A stretch of 64,000 nt of DNA from Brasenia schreberi (GCA_036023115.1 JAYKKT010000086.1:9439501-9503500), one strand, 5' to 3'; shown: positions 44,208-54,476, counted from the stretch's first letter. The notes: generated by a model not told the origin, from the letters alone. Made by a program: numbers and translations.

Positions 44208-45524
44208 CTACAGGGCACCCTTGACCCATATGGTCTTAGGTGGCGGCTCTGGGGGTATGGGTGGGTTGTAGCCCAATCCATACTTTTGTCGATTGGCCTG
44301 AGGTAGGATAGGTTCGAGCCTACCTTGGTTTTGGGTTCCCAGGCCCTGGTAGGGTTTATATCCCATATTTAGAATCATGTTCCAAGACTTCTTGTTTTTT
44401 GAAAAGTTTTTGTATAAATCGTGGCCTTGGAACATGGAATCATCCATGTCAGGGATATATACCTTTTTGGATTTTGGGATTTTGGATTCTGGGGCGATGG
44501 AAGACTTGGGCTTCCATTTAACCCTGGTTTGGGAGATTTGTTTCTCAAGGAAAGCCGTGCTTGGTCCCTCGAGAGACTTTGGATATTTTGGGGTGATGGA
44601 AGACTTGTGCTTCCATACAACCCCGAATTGGGAGATTTTGTCCTCAAGGAAAGCCATGCTTGGTTCCTTGAGGAACTTTGGATATTGCAGGGTGATGGAA
44701 GGCTTGAGCTTCCACACAACCTGTATTTGGGAGAATTTTTCTTCGAGGGAAGACAAGCTTGCTCCCTCAAATTTTTTGGCTTGCTCCCTAGGTTCAACTC
44801 GTGGTGCCCCTAGGGATGGATTTTTTTGTTTCAAGGCTCTAATCTTGGTTCCAGGGTACAAGATTAGGCTCAAAGAAATGGGTTTTTCTATGGCAGGGTT
44901 ATGAGCTCCTAAGATGTCGATGCATGCATTAGGGGTCTCCATGTCTACCATTTTTTCAACTTCTTTTTGTTTTTGTTTTTGAAATTCTTTTGGCTGATGC
45001 GGGATATTTGGCGCACCTTGAAAATTCTCTAACCTAGGCACATTTCGTGGGTTTGTGTGTGCAGAGGGGTTATCCAATGCATCTGATGACCCTATATGAA
45101 GAAGAGAGTTTTGAGAAGGATGGGTTTCAGGCATACCTCTTTGTGGCTTGTCTACCTTTTCATGGTGAGAGCAGGCCGATTTCCCGGGTAACTCTGTTTT
45201 GAGCCCCCGGGGTTTCACGAGGCGTTCCTTTTCGAAACCTACCTGTTTTTCACTCTCGTCTCTTTGTGGGGTGTGGGTTTCATGTCCCACTGTGTGTGTG
45301 TACCTAGACTTAGGAATTGCACTTGAATTTTTCAAAATTTCAAAGTTTGATTTTTCAATTTTTTTGTCTTTTTGAAAGTTTTCAAGATTTTTTTGATTTT
45401 TTGAAACAAAAACAACTCTTTTTAAATTTTCTTTGGAATTTTCGAATTTTGGATTTGTGGGAGTGGAGGACTCGCCCTTTTCTTTTAATTCCCTCGTTGA
45501 TTTTGATTTTGGTTTTCTTTTCAC
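44208..45524 (-). CDS. LARD2 gag-like gene, downstream frame (438 aa, G-patch-like end)
   Basis: Collinear with residues ~90-468 of the LARD1 protein: shared THTVGHETHT, VKPRGLKTELPGKSACSH, DKPQRGMPETHPSQ, METPNACIDILGAHNP and the C-terminal MGYKPYQGLGTQNQGRLEP with YGLGY. It has three tandem ~33-residue repeats (key residues SLEEKFSQ..VVWK, AFLEDKISQ..VVWK, AFLEKQISQ..VKWK) where LARD1 has two. The first in-frame ATG (45524) lies inside the region that overlaps the upstream frame, so the frame probably lost its natural start through a frameshift near 45480-45520. Confidence 0.65.
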   Translation of the reverse strand: MKRKPKSKSTRELKEKGESSTPTNPKFENSKENLKRVVFVSKNQKNLENFQKDKKIEKSNFEILKNSSAIPKSRYTHTVGHETHTPQRDESEKQVGFEKERLVKPRGLKTELPGKSACSHHEKVDKPQRGMPETHPSQNSLLHIGSSDALDNPSAHTNPRNVPRLENFQGAPNIPHQPKEFQKQKQKEVEKMVDMETPNACIDILGAHNPAIEKPISLSLILYPGTKIRALKQKNPSLGAPRVEPREQAKKFEGASLSSLEEKFSQIQVVWKLKPSITLQYPKFLKEPSMAFLEDKISQFGVVWKHKSSITPKYPKSLEGPSTAFLEKQISQTRVKWKPKSSIAPESKIPKSKKVYIPDMDDSMFQGHDLYKNFSKNKKSWNMILNMGYKPYQGLGTQNQGRLEPILPQANRQKYGLGYNPPIPPEPPPKTIWVKGAL

Positions 45525-45957
45525 AATCTTTGTGCGCCCGAGAAGAGCTGCTATGGGATTTATGGGTTTTAAGCTCCTTGCTTAAAACATCTATTTTTTT
45601 GAAAGTTTCCCATATATCCGCTAGCATTTCTCGTTCTTTGGCTGTTTTGAAAACCTCTTTTGATTTACTCAACGAGGATTTTGGAAGTGTGGGAGTGGAG
45701 GACTCGCCCCTTTCTAGGTTTTGGCCTTTTACCTTACATCCTTCGTTGATTTTGAGATCGGTTTTCTTTTCACGATCTTTGTGTGCCCGAGAAGAGCTGC
45801 TATGGGATTTATGGGTTTTAAGCTCCTTGCTTAAAACATCCATTTTTTCTTTGAAAATCGCATGTATATCAGCTATTGCTTCTCGTTTTTTGGCTTTTTT
45901 AGAAACCTCTTTTGATTTACTCGACGAGGATTTTGGCTTTTGCTCCATTTTCTGCAA
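45382..45957 (-). CDS. LARD2 gag-like gene, upstream frame (191 aa, two coiled-coil repeats)
   Basis: Starts MQKMEQKPKSSSSK about 93 bases after the primer-binding site, as in LARD1. It consists of two ~85-residue tandem copies of the LARD1 N-terminal segment (each with MDVLSKELKTHKSHSSSSRA or IDVLSKELKTHKSHSSSSRA, then DREKKT or DCEKKT and KINEG). It then leaves frame and ends within the homologous Lys/Ser-rich region, overlapping the 438-codon frame by 143 bases. A single ancestral frame broken by a +1/-1 shift is the simplest reading; programmed frameshifting is not supported by LARD1, which is unbroken. Confidence 0.65.
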   Translation of the reverse strand: MQKMEQKPKSSSSKSKEVSKKAKKREAIADIHAIFKEKMDVLSKELKTHKSHSSSSRAHKDREKKTDLKINEGCKVKGQNLERGESSTPTLPKSSLSKSKEVFKTAKEREMLADIWETFKKIDVLSKELKTHKSHSSSSRAHKDCEKKTKIKINEGIKRKGRVLHSHKSKIRKFQRKFKKSCFCFKKSKKS

Positions 45958-46049
45958 ATTTTCTAAGTATGCACGATTTTTTGGAAAATACCTTTTTTTT
46001 TCAAAAATTTGAGTGTAACTTGTTTGTTTGAAGTCTACTTAAGTCCCGA

Positions 46050-46067
46050 GTCCCACCGGGCGTGCCA
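46050..46067 (-). promoter_or_regulatory. inner primer-binding site of LARD2
   Basis: The minus strand reads TGGCACGCCCGGTGGGAC, preceded by GATT after the partial LTR copy's TGTCTACA. It leads into the leader and gene, so it is the original site. Confidence 0.75.
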
Positions 46068-46071
46068 AATC

Positions 46072-46831
46072 TGTAGACACGAAAAATCCTCGACTCCGGG
46101 TTTCTTAGGCCTGGAGCGAATCTTTTCGCAATCTACGTTCGCTTTTAGGGCGTGCCAGCTAGCTTACTCAAACTAGCGAAGTAGTTTTTGAAATATCTGA
46201 CTTTTGAAAGGCGATTGTAGGCAAGCGGGATCTTTTCGTCGCAGACCTTCTTGCACCGACGCGCAAGGGTCAGTCTGTACGCTTAGAGACTTCGTTTAAA
46301 ACAAGTTTAAACTCAAAATCGATTTTTGAATGAACAGGTGTTTGAAAATCCTTTTGAAATCATGCACTTGGCGAGTTTTTGATTTGGGCGACCCTAAGTC
46401 TCTCAATTTTATCCATTTAGGCGTGTTTGCACGTTTTGTTCGGGTTTGTTCGATGCAGGTATGCAACCTAGCTCGAGTATGGCGAGTATGCGATGCAACT
46501 CGCACAACTTGAATGTAAAACCCGAAATTTAAAGACTTAGCAGAAGGGAAAACCCAAATTGAATGCAACTCACACGACTTGAATGTAAATTGCAGAAATT
46601 TAAATATATCTATATCTTAAGAGCGAAAAGGCTCAATGTGTGCGTGGGTGTTGTGTATAAATTGAAATGCAACACACGCAACTGAACCGTAAAACGCAGC
46701 AGAAGGGAGATATAGATATATATAAGAGCGAGAAGGCTCAATGTGAGTGAGTGCTTTGAGTGTATAAATTGAAAGGCAACTCACGCAACTTAAATTTAAA
46801 ACCCAACTGAAAGGGAAATACGTATATATAC
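46072..46831 (-). repeat. extra partial LTR copy (3' 760 bp) inside LARD2
   Basis: Matches 46926-47685 base for base apart from one or two differences (GGGCGTGCC versus GGACGTGCC, TTAGCAG versus TTAGTAG), then breaks at TATATATAC. It contains a third copy of the U5 module (46158-46271). At both differences it agrees with the left LTR rather than the adjacent one. Confidence 0.9.
46158..46271 (-). other. U5 three-stem module, LARD2 extra copy
   Basis: Identical in stems to 38468-38581. Confidence 0.75.
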
Positions 46832-46911
46832 GTAAGCACGAAAAGGTTCACTTCAGGCCTAAGAACCCGCAAGTGAAAATTTTCCGTGTCTACAGATTTG
46901 GCACGCCCACC
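46832..46911 (+). repeat. inverted foreign LTR end in the LARD2 leader
   Basis: The plus strand reads GTAAGCACGAAAAGGTTCAC.., GGCCTAAGAACCCGCAAGTG, then CCGTGTCTACAGATTTGGCACGCCC: an LTR 3' end plus primer-binding site in the opposite orientation to LARD2. It is not LARD2's own end (which has CTCCGGGTTTCTTAGG). It resembles the ends of the LARD1 and element E LTRs. Confidence 0.8.
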
Positions 46912-46935
46912 GGGCGTGCCAAATCTGTAGACACG
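46885..46935. repeat. perfect 24-bp inverted repeat centred on the primer-binding site
   Basis: Arms 46885-46908 and 46912-46935 are exact reverse complements with a 3-base spacer (ACC). Each arm is LTR end plus GATTTGGCACGCCC, i.e. two LTR/primer-site junctions face each other. Confidence 0.95.
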
Positions 46936-47011
46936 AAAAATCCTCGACTCCGGGTTTCTTAGGCCTGGAGCGAATCTTTTCGCAATCTACGTTCGCTTTT
47001 AGGACGTGCCA

Positions 47012-47125
47012 GCTAGCTTACTCAAACTAGCGAAGTAGTTTTTGAAATATCTGACTTTTGAAAGGCGATTGTAGGCAAGCGGGATCTTTTCGTCGCAGAC
47101 CTTCTTGCACCGACGCGCAAGGGTC
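47012..47125 (-). other. U5 three-stem module, LARD2 5' LTR
   Basis: Same stems as 38468-38581. The adjacent 10-mer reads TGGCACGTCC here because of one G-to-A change on the plus strand. Confidence 0.75.
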
Positions 47126-47474
47126 AGTCTGTACGCTTAGAGACTTCGTTTAAAACAAGTTTAAACTCAAAATCGATTTTTGAATGAACAGGTGTTTGAA
47201 AATCCTTTTGAAATCATGCACTTGGCGAGTTTTTGATTTGGGCGACCCTAAGTCTCTCAATTTTATCCATTTAGGCGTGTTTGCACGTTTTGTTCGGGTT
47301 TGTTCGATGCAGGTATGCAACCTAGCTCGAGTATGGCGAGTATGCGATGCAACTCGCACAACTTGAATGTAAAACCCGAAATTTAAAGACTTAGTAGAAG
47401 GGAAAACCCAAATTGAATGCAACTCACACGACTTGAATGTAAATTGCAGAAATTTAAATATATCTATATCTTAA

Positions 47475-47857
47475 GAGCGAAAAGGCTCAATGTGTGCGTG
47501 GGTGTTGTGTATAAATTGAAATGCAACACACGCAACTGAACCGTAAAACGCAGCAGAAGGGAGATATAGATATATATAAGAGCGAGAAGGCTCAATGTGA
47601 GTGAGTGCTTTGAGTGTATAAATTGAAAGGCAACTCACGCAACTTAAATTTAAAACCCAACTGAAAGGGAAATACGTATATATACATAAGAGCGGAAAGG
47701 CTCAATGTGAGTGAGTGCTTTGAGTGTATAAAATGAAAAACAACTCACACGACTTGAACCTTAAAACCCAGCTGAATGTATATAAATAGGGCTATATCCT
47801 ATGGGCTGTTGAGGCCCGTTTGTGTGCAAAAGTGTGCAGATAAGAGCGGAAAGGCTC
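47475..47857 (-). repeat. four-unit hairpin array, LARD2 5' LTR
   Basis: Copy of 38931-39313. Confidence 0.78.
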
Positions 47858-49080
47858 GAGTGTATGTGTGTGTGTTTTGCACATATATTACATCCGGGGG
47901 GAGACGATGCTCCGTTATTACAACCCCATATGACGAATTAAATTGAATAGAAAGGGATTTGATATATATCGAAATCAACTTACACTTTCCAGCCTTTTGA
48001 GTTAGGATCGTACAAGGGGCGAATCCGCCTTCTTCTTATGGAGTCCGGGGCATGTGGGAGCGAAGCCGGAGAGCTTGAGAGCTTGGAGAGACTTGGAGTT
48101 CCGGGAGCTGCAAGCTACAATGGGTTTGGGGCTAGTTGGGGCTGGTTTGGGCAAGGTAAGACTCGAGTCACCTTGGCTCGAGTGATTGGGTTTTTGTATG
48201 GGATTTGGCCAACGCTTGGTCTTGGTTTAGGTATAGTTTAGGCTTGGTATTAGGCCAGTATTTGGCCTTGGTTTAGGTATAGGATAGAGTTGGCTGGTCC
48301 TAGGTCAGGTGTTGGCTAAAGTTTTGAGATTTCGGCCAAGGTTCATGACCTTTGTTTGGTCTTGTGAGACTCGAGCCAAGGTGGCTCGAGTGGCATGGTT
48401 TTAGTATGGAATACGGCCAGCACTTGGCCGTTTTGGGTCTTGTGAAACTCGAGCCAAGGTGGCTCGAGTAGGAGTGACTTGCTCTAAGGTTCGGCCAAGG
48501 TTGTTGTGGGGTTGTCTTGGGTCGACTTGGGTAAGTATGGGGGAGGAAAAAGGCTCGAGCCAAGGTGGCTCGAGCTAGGTAGTTTCAAAGGGAAGTTCGG
48601 CCAGCACTTGGCCGAACTTTAGGTGGTTTAGGGAGGTTGTTTAGGGTGGTGTTTAGGTGGTGGTCTTAGGTAGGAGACTTGGTGAAAAACGGCCAGCACT
48701 TGGCTGGTTTGGTGGTGGTTTTAGGGGCAAGTTTGGCTAGGATGGGTGGTCTAGAGAGGTTAGGGAAGATGGGTTAGGTTAGGGCTTAGGGGACCTACCT
48801 TGGTTGCAACACCGCTCCAAGCCGCCGCTCAAGCCGCCAAGCTCCACCACGCCATGCTCCCAGCCAAGGTAGGGGACGTTCTTTGGTTGGTGCAGCTTCC
48901 TCAAGTCCCTTGGCCAACAAGGTTTCACGTAAAAAAAAACTTGAAAAGGGGAAAGTCAAGCCACTATTCTTGACTTGCTTCCCTCTCTCTCTCTTTCTCT
49001 CTCCACCCACCAAGCTTTCACGTGAAAGCCTCTCCCCTTTGAGCCTCACGTCCCCCTTTTTTTTTCAAGCCCAGCACCTC

Positions 49081-49088
49081 TATTTATA
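49081..49088 (-). promoter_or_regulatory. TATA box, LARD2 5' LTR
   Basis: TATAAATA on the minus strand; the promoter position for full-length LARD2 RNA. Confidence 0.65.
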
Positions 49089-49891
49089 GAGGTTTTAAGT
49101 GGGTCTTGGATATTGGGTCTTGGATTTGGGTCTGGCTATCCGGATCCAATCCAAACTCAATGTGGATCTGGATCGCGGATCTCGGATATTTTGAGATCCA
49201 GATCCAGTCTAAATATTTATTTGGGTTTGGATCTCGGATCTCGGATCTTAGATTTTTGAGATCCATATCCAATCCAAACACAATTTGGATATGGATCTGG
49301 ATATTTTTGGGTCCAGACCCAATCCAGATTTTTCTTCTGCTCCTTGGTTTTCTGGTCCTTTCTGGTGCTTTTCACCGTCGGTTTCGAGCGGGCTTCGATT
49401 CATCGGATGCCCAACTCTGGCCTGGGTCTTCCCCAAGTCTTTGTTCCAACCGGTGTTCTGCTTTTTAGGACTTTTTCGGCGTTTGTTTCGGTCCGCCGTT
49501 TTGGTTTTTGGCCGGTTCCTATTGATATCGAACTCAGATTGCCGCACGGATTCCGTTCTTCATTCCGACGGGACGTGTCTCGGACTTCTGTCGACTTCCT
49601 CAGGTACTGGGCTTCTTTCTGCATTTTGGAGCTGCTTTGTGCTTTTTCTTTGACCCAAATTACATTTTTACCCTTCTGTCGGGCTTTTCTCCAAACGGGC
49701 TCTTTTTTCTTTCGTTTTTGAACAAGGGGTGGCTTCTGAAATTCTGAGCTCGAATCCTCTTCTTGCCTGGGCTTTTCTTTTGCCTTTTGTACCTATTTTC
49801 ACATTTTAAAACAGGTTGTCGTTTTGGCTCAAACGAGCTTTTTTTGTATTTTTAAGAGTTTTTGATTTTTGGAAAATTCGGGGTGTTTACA

Positions 49892-49896
49892 AGAGG
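49892..49896. repeat. target-site duplication AGAGG (right), LARD2
   Basis: Matches 38377-38381; LTR B2 resumes after it. Confidence 0.93.
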
Positions 49897-51374
49897 GACC
49901 TAGCCATGTTGGCTCATTGGGTGAGGTGGGCTCAAGCCATGTGGGCTAAGTGGGTCTAGACCAAGGGGCTGCAACCAAGGTGGGCTCGATCAAGGATGGC
50001 TGCAACAGTGGAGAAGTGGGCTCAACCAAGAAGGACCGTCTCCAAGAGGTAGGTCCCCTAATCTTAGCCTAACCCCTCCCTAATCCTAGCCTAAGCCCTT
50101 CTTAATCCTAGCCTAATCACCTAACCTACTTCACTAAACCTCACCCTAACTGAACCTAACCTAACCCAATCGACTCAAACTAGACACCTAGGCTAAACCC
50201 TAAAACCTCACGTACCCGACCATCCGACAACTGCCCCTCAGCACCCGACCACGCCACACGCGCCCTATCGCGCACCCGGTGCCTCAGCGAGCCCTGCCTG
50301 TGTCCAGACACCCGGAGCGCCCAACGCTAGACGGCCTGCGCGCCCAGCGCTAGACGCACCCCTACTGCGGCGCCCCCTGAGCGTCAGGCGCCCCCTGCTG
50401 CGGCGCCCCTTTGCGCCAGGCACCCGACTGCAGCACCAGTTACCCGAGGACCCCCTTGCCGACCTGCCACCCTTTTAGGTCCAGCTTCCCCCTAGGACTG
50501 ACTTTAGCTAAGCCACATCTTCTTGGTCGTGACCTTCCCTAGGACTGCCCTTAACCAACACCCTAACCGTGCACCCTTTGGCTGGATCCAAACTCCCAAC
50601 ACACAAGCTTTCCCTAAGCCTCAAACTCTCTCTTAAACCCACCTAGGGAGACCCCTCTTGGCTGCCCAAGACGGACACAAGCCCGAAGTGAAACACAAGC
50701 CCAATCACGAGCAAGTGAAGACGGACCGGCTATTTGTAAGTGTCTAAACTTGGTCCCTTACGCTAACTTGCTTTATATTTAATTCAATTCGGATACGGGG
50801 TTGTATTAACGGAGCGTTGTCTCCCCCCGAGATGTAATATTGTTGCTTGGCACACGAGACACACACGTGTACTTGAGCTTTAGCTCTTATATTGTACACG
50901 ATGCACACAAGTGCACTTAAGCCTTAGCTCTTAATCTCGTACACCAAGCACCCACGTACACCATTGAGCCTTCGCTCTTACTCCCAAGACTCTAATAAGA
51001 GCCATATCGCAATTCAATTTGGGGTGTTATTTTCAAGTTGTGTGCGTTGTCTTTCAATTCCACACTCACACACATTGAGCCTTCGCTCTTACTCTCAAGA
51101 CTCTAATAAGAGCCATATACGCTGCAATTTCATTCAGGTTTTAAGGTTCAAGTCGTGTGAGTTTGTCATTTCAATTACACACTCGCACCCAAGGAACACC
51201 CGAGCACTTGCTCAAGCACTCACGCACATTTTAGCCTCGGTAGCCACTAAGATATAGCCATATCTCTATATTTTCAGCTGCGTGAGTTTTCCCAGTTCAG
51301 TTGTGTACATCTTTCAATTCCGGGTATTTAAGGTTTAGCTGCGTGTGTTGTCTTTCCATTTACACACAACACAC
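49897..51374 (+). mobile_element. LTR B2, right part
   Basis: Continues B2 after LARD2. The AGCCATGTGGGCTAAGTGGG passage matches LARD1's LTR in reverse complement (26170-26250). A donor-like AGAG|GTAGGT is at 50049, a GC-rich CGCCCAGCGCTAGACG minisatellite at 50215-50430, a second donor-like GTAAGTG at 50736, TTGTATTAACGGAG / CTCCCCCC at 50802-50828, and hairpins at 50873-51090. It is interrupted at CACAC (51370-51374) by element E, so its U5 lies outside the window. Confidence 0.78.
50873..51090 (+). repeat. hairpin array, LTR B2
   Basis: Four stems: GAGCTTTAGCTC (50873), AAGCCTTAGCTC (50917), and GAGCCTTCGCTC at 50964 and 51079. The first two have a TTTA/CTTA loop; the second has a weakened first pair. 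Confidence 0.7.
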
Positions 51375-51476
51375 TATAGACACGGAAAATTCTCACTTCT
51401 GGTTCTTAGGCCTGAAGTGAACATTTTCGTGTGTCTAAGTCATTTTTATAACAAAAGGGCATGCCAGCTAGCTTAC

Positions 51477-51578
51477 TCAAGCTAGCGAAGTAAGTTTTGA
51501 AATTTGACTCTATTGGGGCGACTGTGAGCAAGTGAGCTCTTTTCGTGGCAGACCTTCTTGCACCGATGCACAAGGGTT
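51477..51578 (-). other. U5 three-stem module, element E
   Basis: Hairpin 1 has CTTGTGC/GTGCAAG with two wobble pairs around ATCG, and an AACC/GGTC outer stem (first pair lost). Hairpin 2: GCTAGCTTG/TAAGCTAGC. Stem 3 has GCCAC opposite GTCGC (one pair lost), but the inner GAGC/GCTC stem is kept. Confidence 0.7.
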
Positions 51579-51936
51579 AGTCTATATGCTTTGGCAAAGT
51601 CTTTAAATCAAACCTCTTTGAAAAAAAATACCCGAAGTGTTTGGGCTTTGTTTGTACGATTGCAGGTTTTATTTCACGTGGGATTTGCACGTACCTATGT
51701 CTTTCTTTTTTATGCTTTTTAGGGCCAACTAGGTGTGTGCACAAGTGACCTAAGTTGGGTGATTTTTGCACAGGAGTGTGGGGCTAGATTTGATGCGATA
51801 TGCATCCTAACTCGTGGTATGGTGAATATGCAATGCAAACTCACACAACTCCAAAGGGAAAACCCGAATTGAAAGACAATGCGGAAGGGAAATGACTTAA
51901 TGTAAATTGCAAAAGGGAAATATGGCGATATCTTAA

Positions 51937-52297
51937 GAGCAAAAAGGCTCAATTGTGCAAGTGTGTGTCATGTATATATGGAAAGACTACGCACACAGCT
52001 GAACCTTAAAACCCAAATCTTAAAGACATAGCCGAAGGGAAATACTTATAATATATATGGGCCCGAAGGTCGCCAACGTGTGCATGGGTGTTGTGTGTAT
52101 ATATAAAGACAACTCACACGACTTGTAATGTAAAACCCAAATATAATTGCAATATGGCCCTTACTAGGGTCTTGGGAATAAGAGCGAAAGCTCAATGTGT
52201 GTGAGTGTAGAATTGAAATGCTACGCACACAGCTTGAATTAAAAACACCCAAACGAAATTACAATATGGCCCATACTAGGGTCTTGGGAGTAAGAGC
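51937..52297 (-). repeat. hairpin array of element E, left part
   Basis: Stems at 51937 (loop AAAAAG), 52188 (GAAA) and the half-unit AAGAGC at 52292-52297, where LTR A4 inserted. Continues at 55703-56090 with four more units, the last with loop GAAATG. Confidence 0.75.
52293..52297. repeat. target-site duplication AGAGC (left), LTR A4
   Basis: AGAGC here and at 55703-55707; the duplicated bases are one arm of an array hairpin. Confidence 0.95.
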
Positions 52298-52395
52298 TGT
52301 AGATGCAACGAAAATCCCCGCCTCTTTACCTTTTCAGGGCTTGGAGCGGATCCTCTCGTGTGTCTAAGGCCTATTTATATAAACAGGGCGTGCCA

Positions 52396-52504
52396 GCTAG
52401 CTTACCTAAGCTAGCGAAGATATTAAACTGACTTCTAATCGTGGTGGCTGTGAGCAAGTGAGCTCATGTCGTCGCAGACCTTCTTGCACCAATGCGCAAG
52501 GGTC
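52396..52504 (-). other. U5 three-stem module, LTR A4
   Basis: Hairpin 2 52396-52415 perfect. Hairpin 1 52477-52504 with loop ATTG instead of ATCG. Stem 3 reads GCGAC against AGCCA, so it is mostly lost in this copy. Confidence 0.75.
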
Positions 52505-52879
52505 AGTCTGTACGCTTTAAAAAATCGAGTTTTAGGGTGTAGAAAGCCTTCGAAGCGGTTCGGGGTGTCTGATTCGGGTCTTTTAGATACGATTGCAGAT
52601 TTTAGATCACGTGGATTTGCACGTGCCTAAGTCTTTCCTTTTATCCCTTTATGGGCCACCTAGTTTGTGTGTTATGAACACTCCACTACATGGGCGAATT
52701 TGAGCGGGGCTTGCTTTGATGCAATATGCATCCTACCTCGTGGTATGGTGTAGATGCAATGCAAACTCACGCTACTCCAAAGGAAAAACCCGAAATGTAA
52801 AGACAATACCGAAGGGAAATAACCGAAGGGAGATATGTATATAGAGTATGTATATGGGCCCTTACTCGGGTCTTGCAAA

Positions 52880-53345
52880 TAAGAGCGAAGGCTCAATGTG
52901 GGTGCGTGCTTGAATTGAAAGACTTACACACATGACATGACATTAAACCCAAATATAACTTGCAGTACGGCCTTGATTAAGGTCTTGGGAATAAGAGCGA
53001 AAGCTCAATGTGTGTGAGTGCTTGAATCGAAGTACTACGCACACAACATGAAATTAAACCCAAATATCATAACACGGCCCTTACTTGGGTCTTTCAAATA
53101 AGAGCGAAGGCTCAATGTGTGTGAGTGCTTGAATTGAAAGACTTACACACACGACATGAAATGAAAACCCAAATAGTATAGGTCGGCCCTTACTTGGGTC
53201 TTTCAAAATAAGAGCGAAGGCTCAATGTGTGTGAGTGCTTGAATTGAAAGACTTACACACACGACATGAAATGAAAACCCAAATAGTATAGGTCGGCCCT
53301 TACTTGGGTCTTTCAAATAAGAGCGAAGGCTCAATGTGTGTGAGT
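52880..53345 (-). repeat. five-unit hairpin array, LTR A4
   Basis: GAGC/GCTC stems near 52880, 52996, 53103, 53213 and 53329 with GAAG or GAAA loops on the plus strand. Confidence 0.8.
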
Positions 53346-54468
53346 GCTTGAATTGAAGGACAACACACCCAACTTAAGCAAAACCCTACGAAAATTAAAA
53401 TATATATGTATATATGTATGTTAGGGGCTGATTAGGCCCGTGTGTGTTCAAAATCGTGCACAACTAAGAGAGTGCACGTGTGTGGGTGTGCCAAGCCACG
53501 TTATTACAAGCGGGGGGAGTCTATGCTCCGTTATTACAACCCCGTATCGAATTGAATCTTAAGCAAGTATACAACTAAGGACCGAGTTAGGCACTTACTA
53601 ATAGCTGGTCCGAAGATGCCTTGCTTGAGCATGGGCTTGGCCTTCGCCTTGGGCTGCAAACGGGAGCTCCGCGGAGTTGAACGACAAGGGGTTGCTGGCT
53701 GGGTGCCTTGGGCGCGCGGGAAGGGCACCTTGAAGGTGGCCGGCTGCTAGCAAGGGTGTCGCCTTGACGTGTGGGATTAAAGGGGGTCGGTAAGGTCACT
53801 AGGGAGAGTGTAGTGTTGGGGGAGTATGGCACTAAGGGGAAGCTTAAGGGAAGGTCTAATGGGGCACCTAAGGTTGGCGGGTTGCTGGCCGAGTGAAGAG
53901 GCGACAGTCGGTTGAAGTGGCCGATTGGGGGAGTTCGGTGGTGGCGGGCTGCTAGGGTGGCTAGGAGTGGTGTAAGGGAAGGGAACTAGCTAGGAGATGG
54001 GGTCAGGTGGTAGTGGGTGTAGTGGGGTGATATGGGCAGGTCTTAGGGAGTCGGATAGGGTGGCCGAATGGAGCTAAGGTGTCTAGGTGGTGGCGGGTAG
54101 TTAGGGTAGTTATGGCTTGGCCGAGTGGGAATGGTGGCGGCTAGTGGCTGGCCTTAGGTTGATATGGTAGTGGGTTAGGTGGCTGAGAGTGGAGAGGGAG
54201 TGGAGAAGGAGTAAGGTGGAGGATAGGGTACTAACCGTGATTGAAGAGGGGCGGTGGATGGAAGAAAGGAGCCGGGTGGTTGGGATGCGCAGGAGGGGAT
54301 TCGGCCGGTGTGGTGGTGGTGGTGGTGCTCGGCTGGAGTGGTGGTGTTGGTGGTGGCTGGCTATGGGGCAGGTGGAGCAGGAGGGGAGTCAGCTGAGCTG
54401 GAGAGGGGAGGACCCGGCTGGTGGAAGGTGGGGCTTCTAGATGGGAAAACCCGCCCCAAAGGGGGGGG

Positions 54469-54476
54469 TTTATATA
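54469..54476 (-). promoter_or_regulatory. TATA box, LTR A4
   Basis: TATATAAA on the minus strand, followed in sense by the C run and GGGGCGGG. Confidence 0.65.

Larger units (their letters stand above)
38382..49891 (-). mobile_element. LARD2: recent non-autonomous LTR retrotransposon (11.5 kb)
   Basis: An 11,510-bp minus-oriented element with a perfect 5-bp duplication. Full LTRs are 38382-41346 and 46926-49891. It has a polypurine tract (41347) and two primer-binding-site copies (46050-46067 and 46895-46925). The interior has a split gag-like gene (44208-45957) and no pol. It carries an extra 760-bp LTR-end copy (46072-46831) and an 80-bp inverted foreign LTR end (46832-46911) in its leader. 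By eye the full LTRs differ at about four positions in 2,965, so insertion is recent. Confidence 0.93.
46926..49891 (-). repeat. LARD2 5' LTR (right)
   Basis: 2,966 bp, nearly identical to 38382-41346 (one extra T near 49488, TTAGAT versus TTGGAT near 49250, and two changes near 47004 and 47395). TATA at 49081-49088, hairpin array 47475-47857, U5 module 47012-47125. Confidence 0.93.
51375..52297 (-). mobile_element. element E, 3' LTR, left part
   Basis: Begins TATAGACACGGAAAATTC (TG changed to TA) after CACAC; on the minus strand this is the LTR's 3' end ...CCGTGTCTATA. Contains the U5 module (51477-51578) and two hairpin units, then is split inside a third unit by LTR A4. The LTR resumes at 55708 and ends at 57952; without A4 it is about 3.2 kb. 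Confidence 0.8.

Noticed and set aside
44377..44904. 175- and 130-codon plus-strand frames opposite the LARD2 gene, and 45317-46012 (231 codons)
   Set aside because: Antisense shadows of the 438- and 191-codon minus-strand frames; their repeats mirror those of the real gene.
46895..46925. Transcription terminator or cruciform-type host element
   Set aside because: Each arm is exactly an LTR end plus primer-binding site, so a retrotransposition rearrangement explains it better.
52872..53350. CRISPR-like array (regular ~108-bp repeats with short spacers)
   Set aside because: Whole units including spacers are homologous tandem repeats inside a plant LTR; no cas genes, and the genome is eukaryotic.
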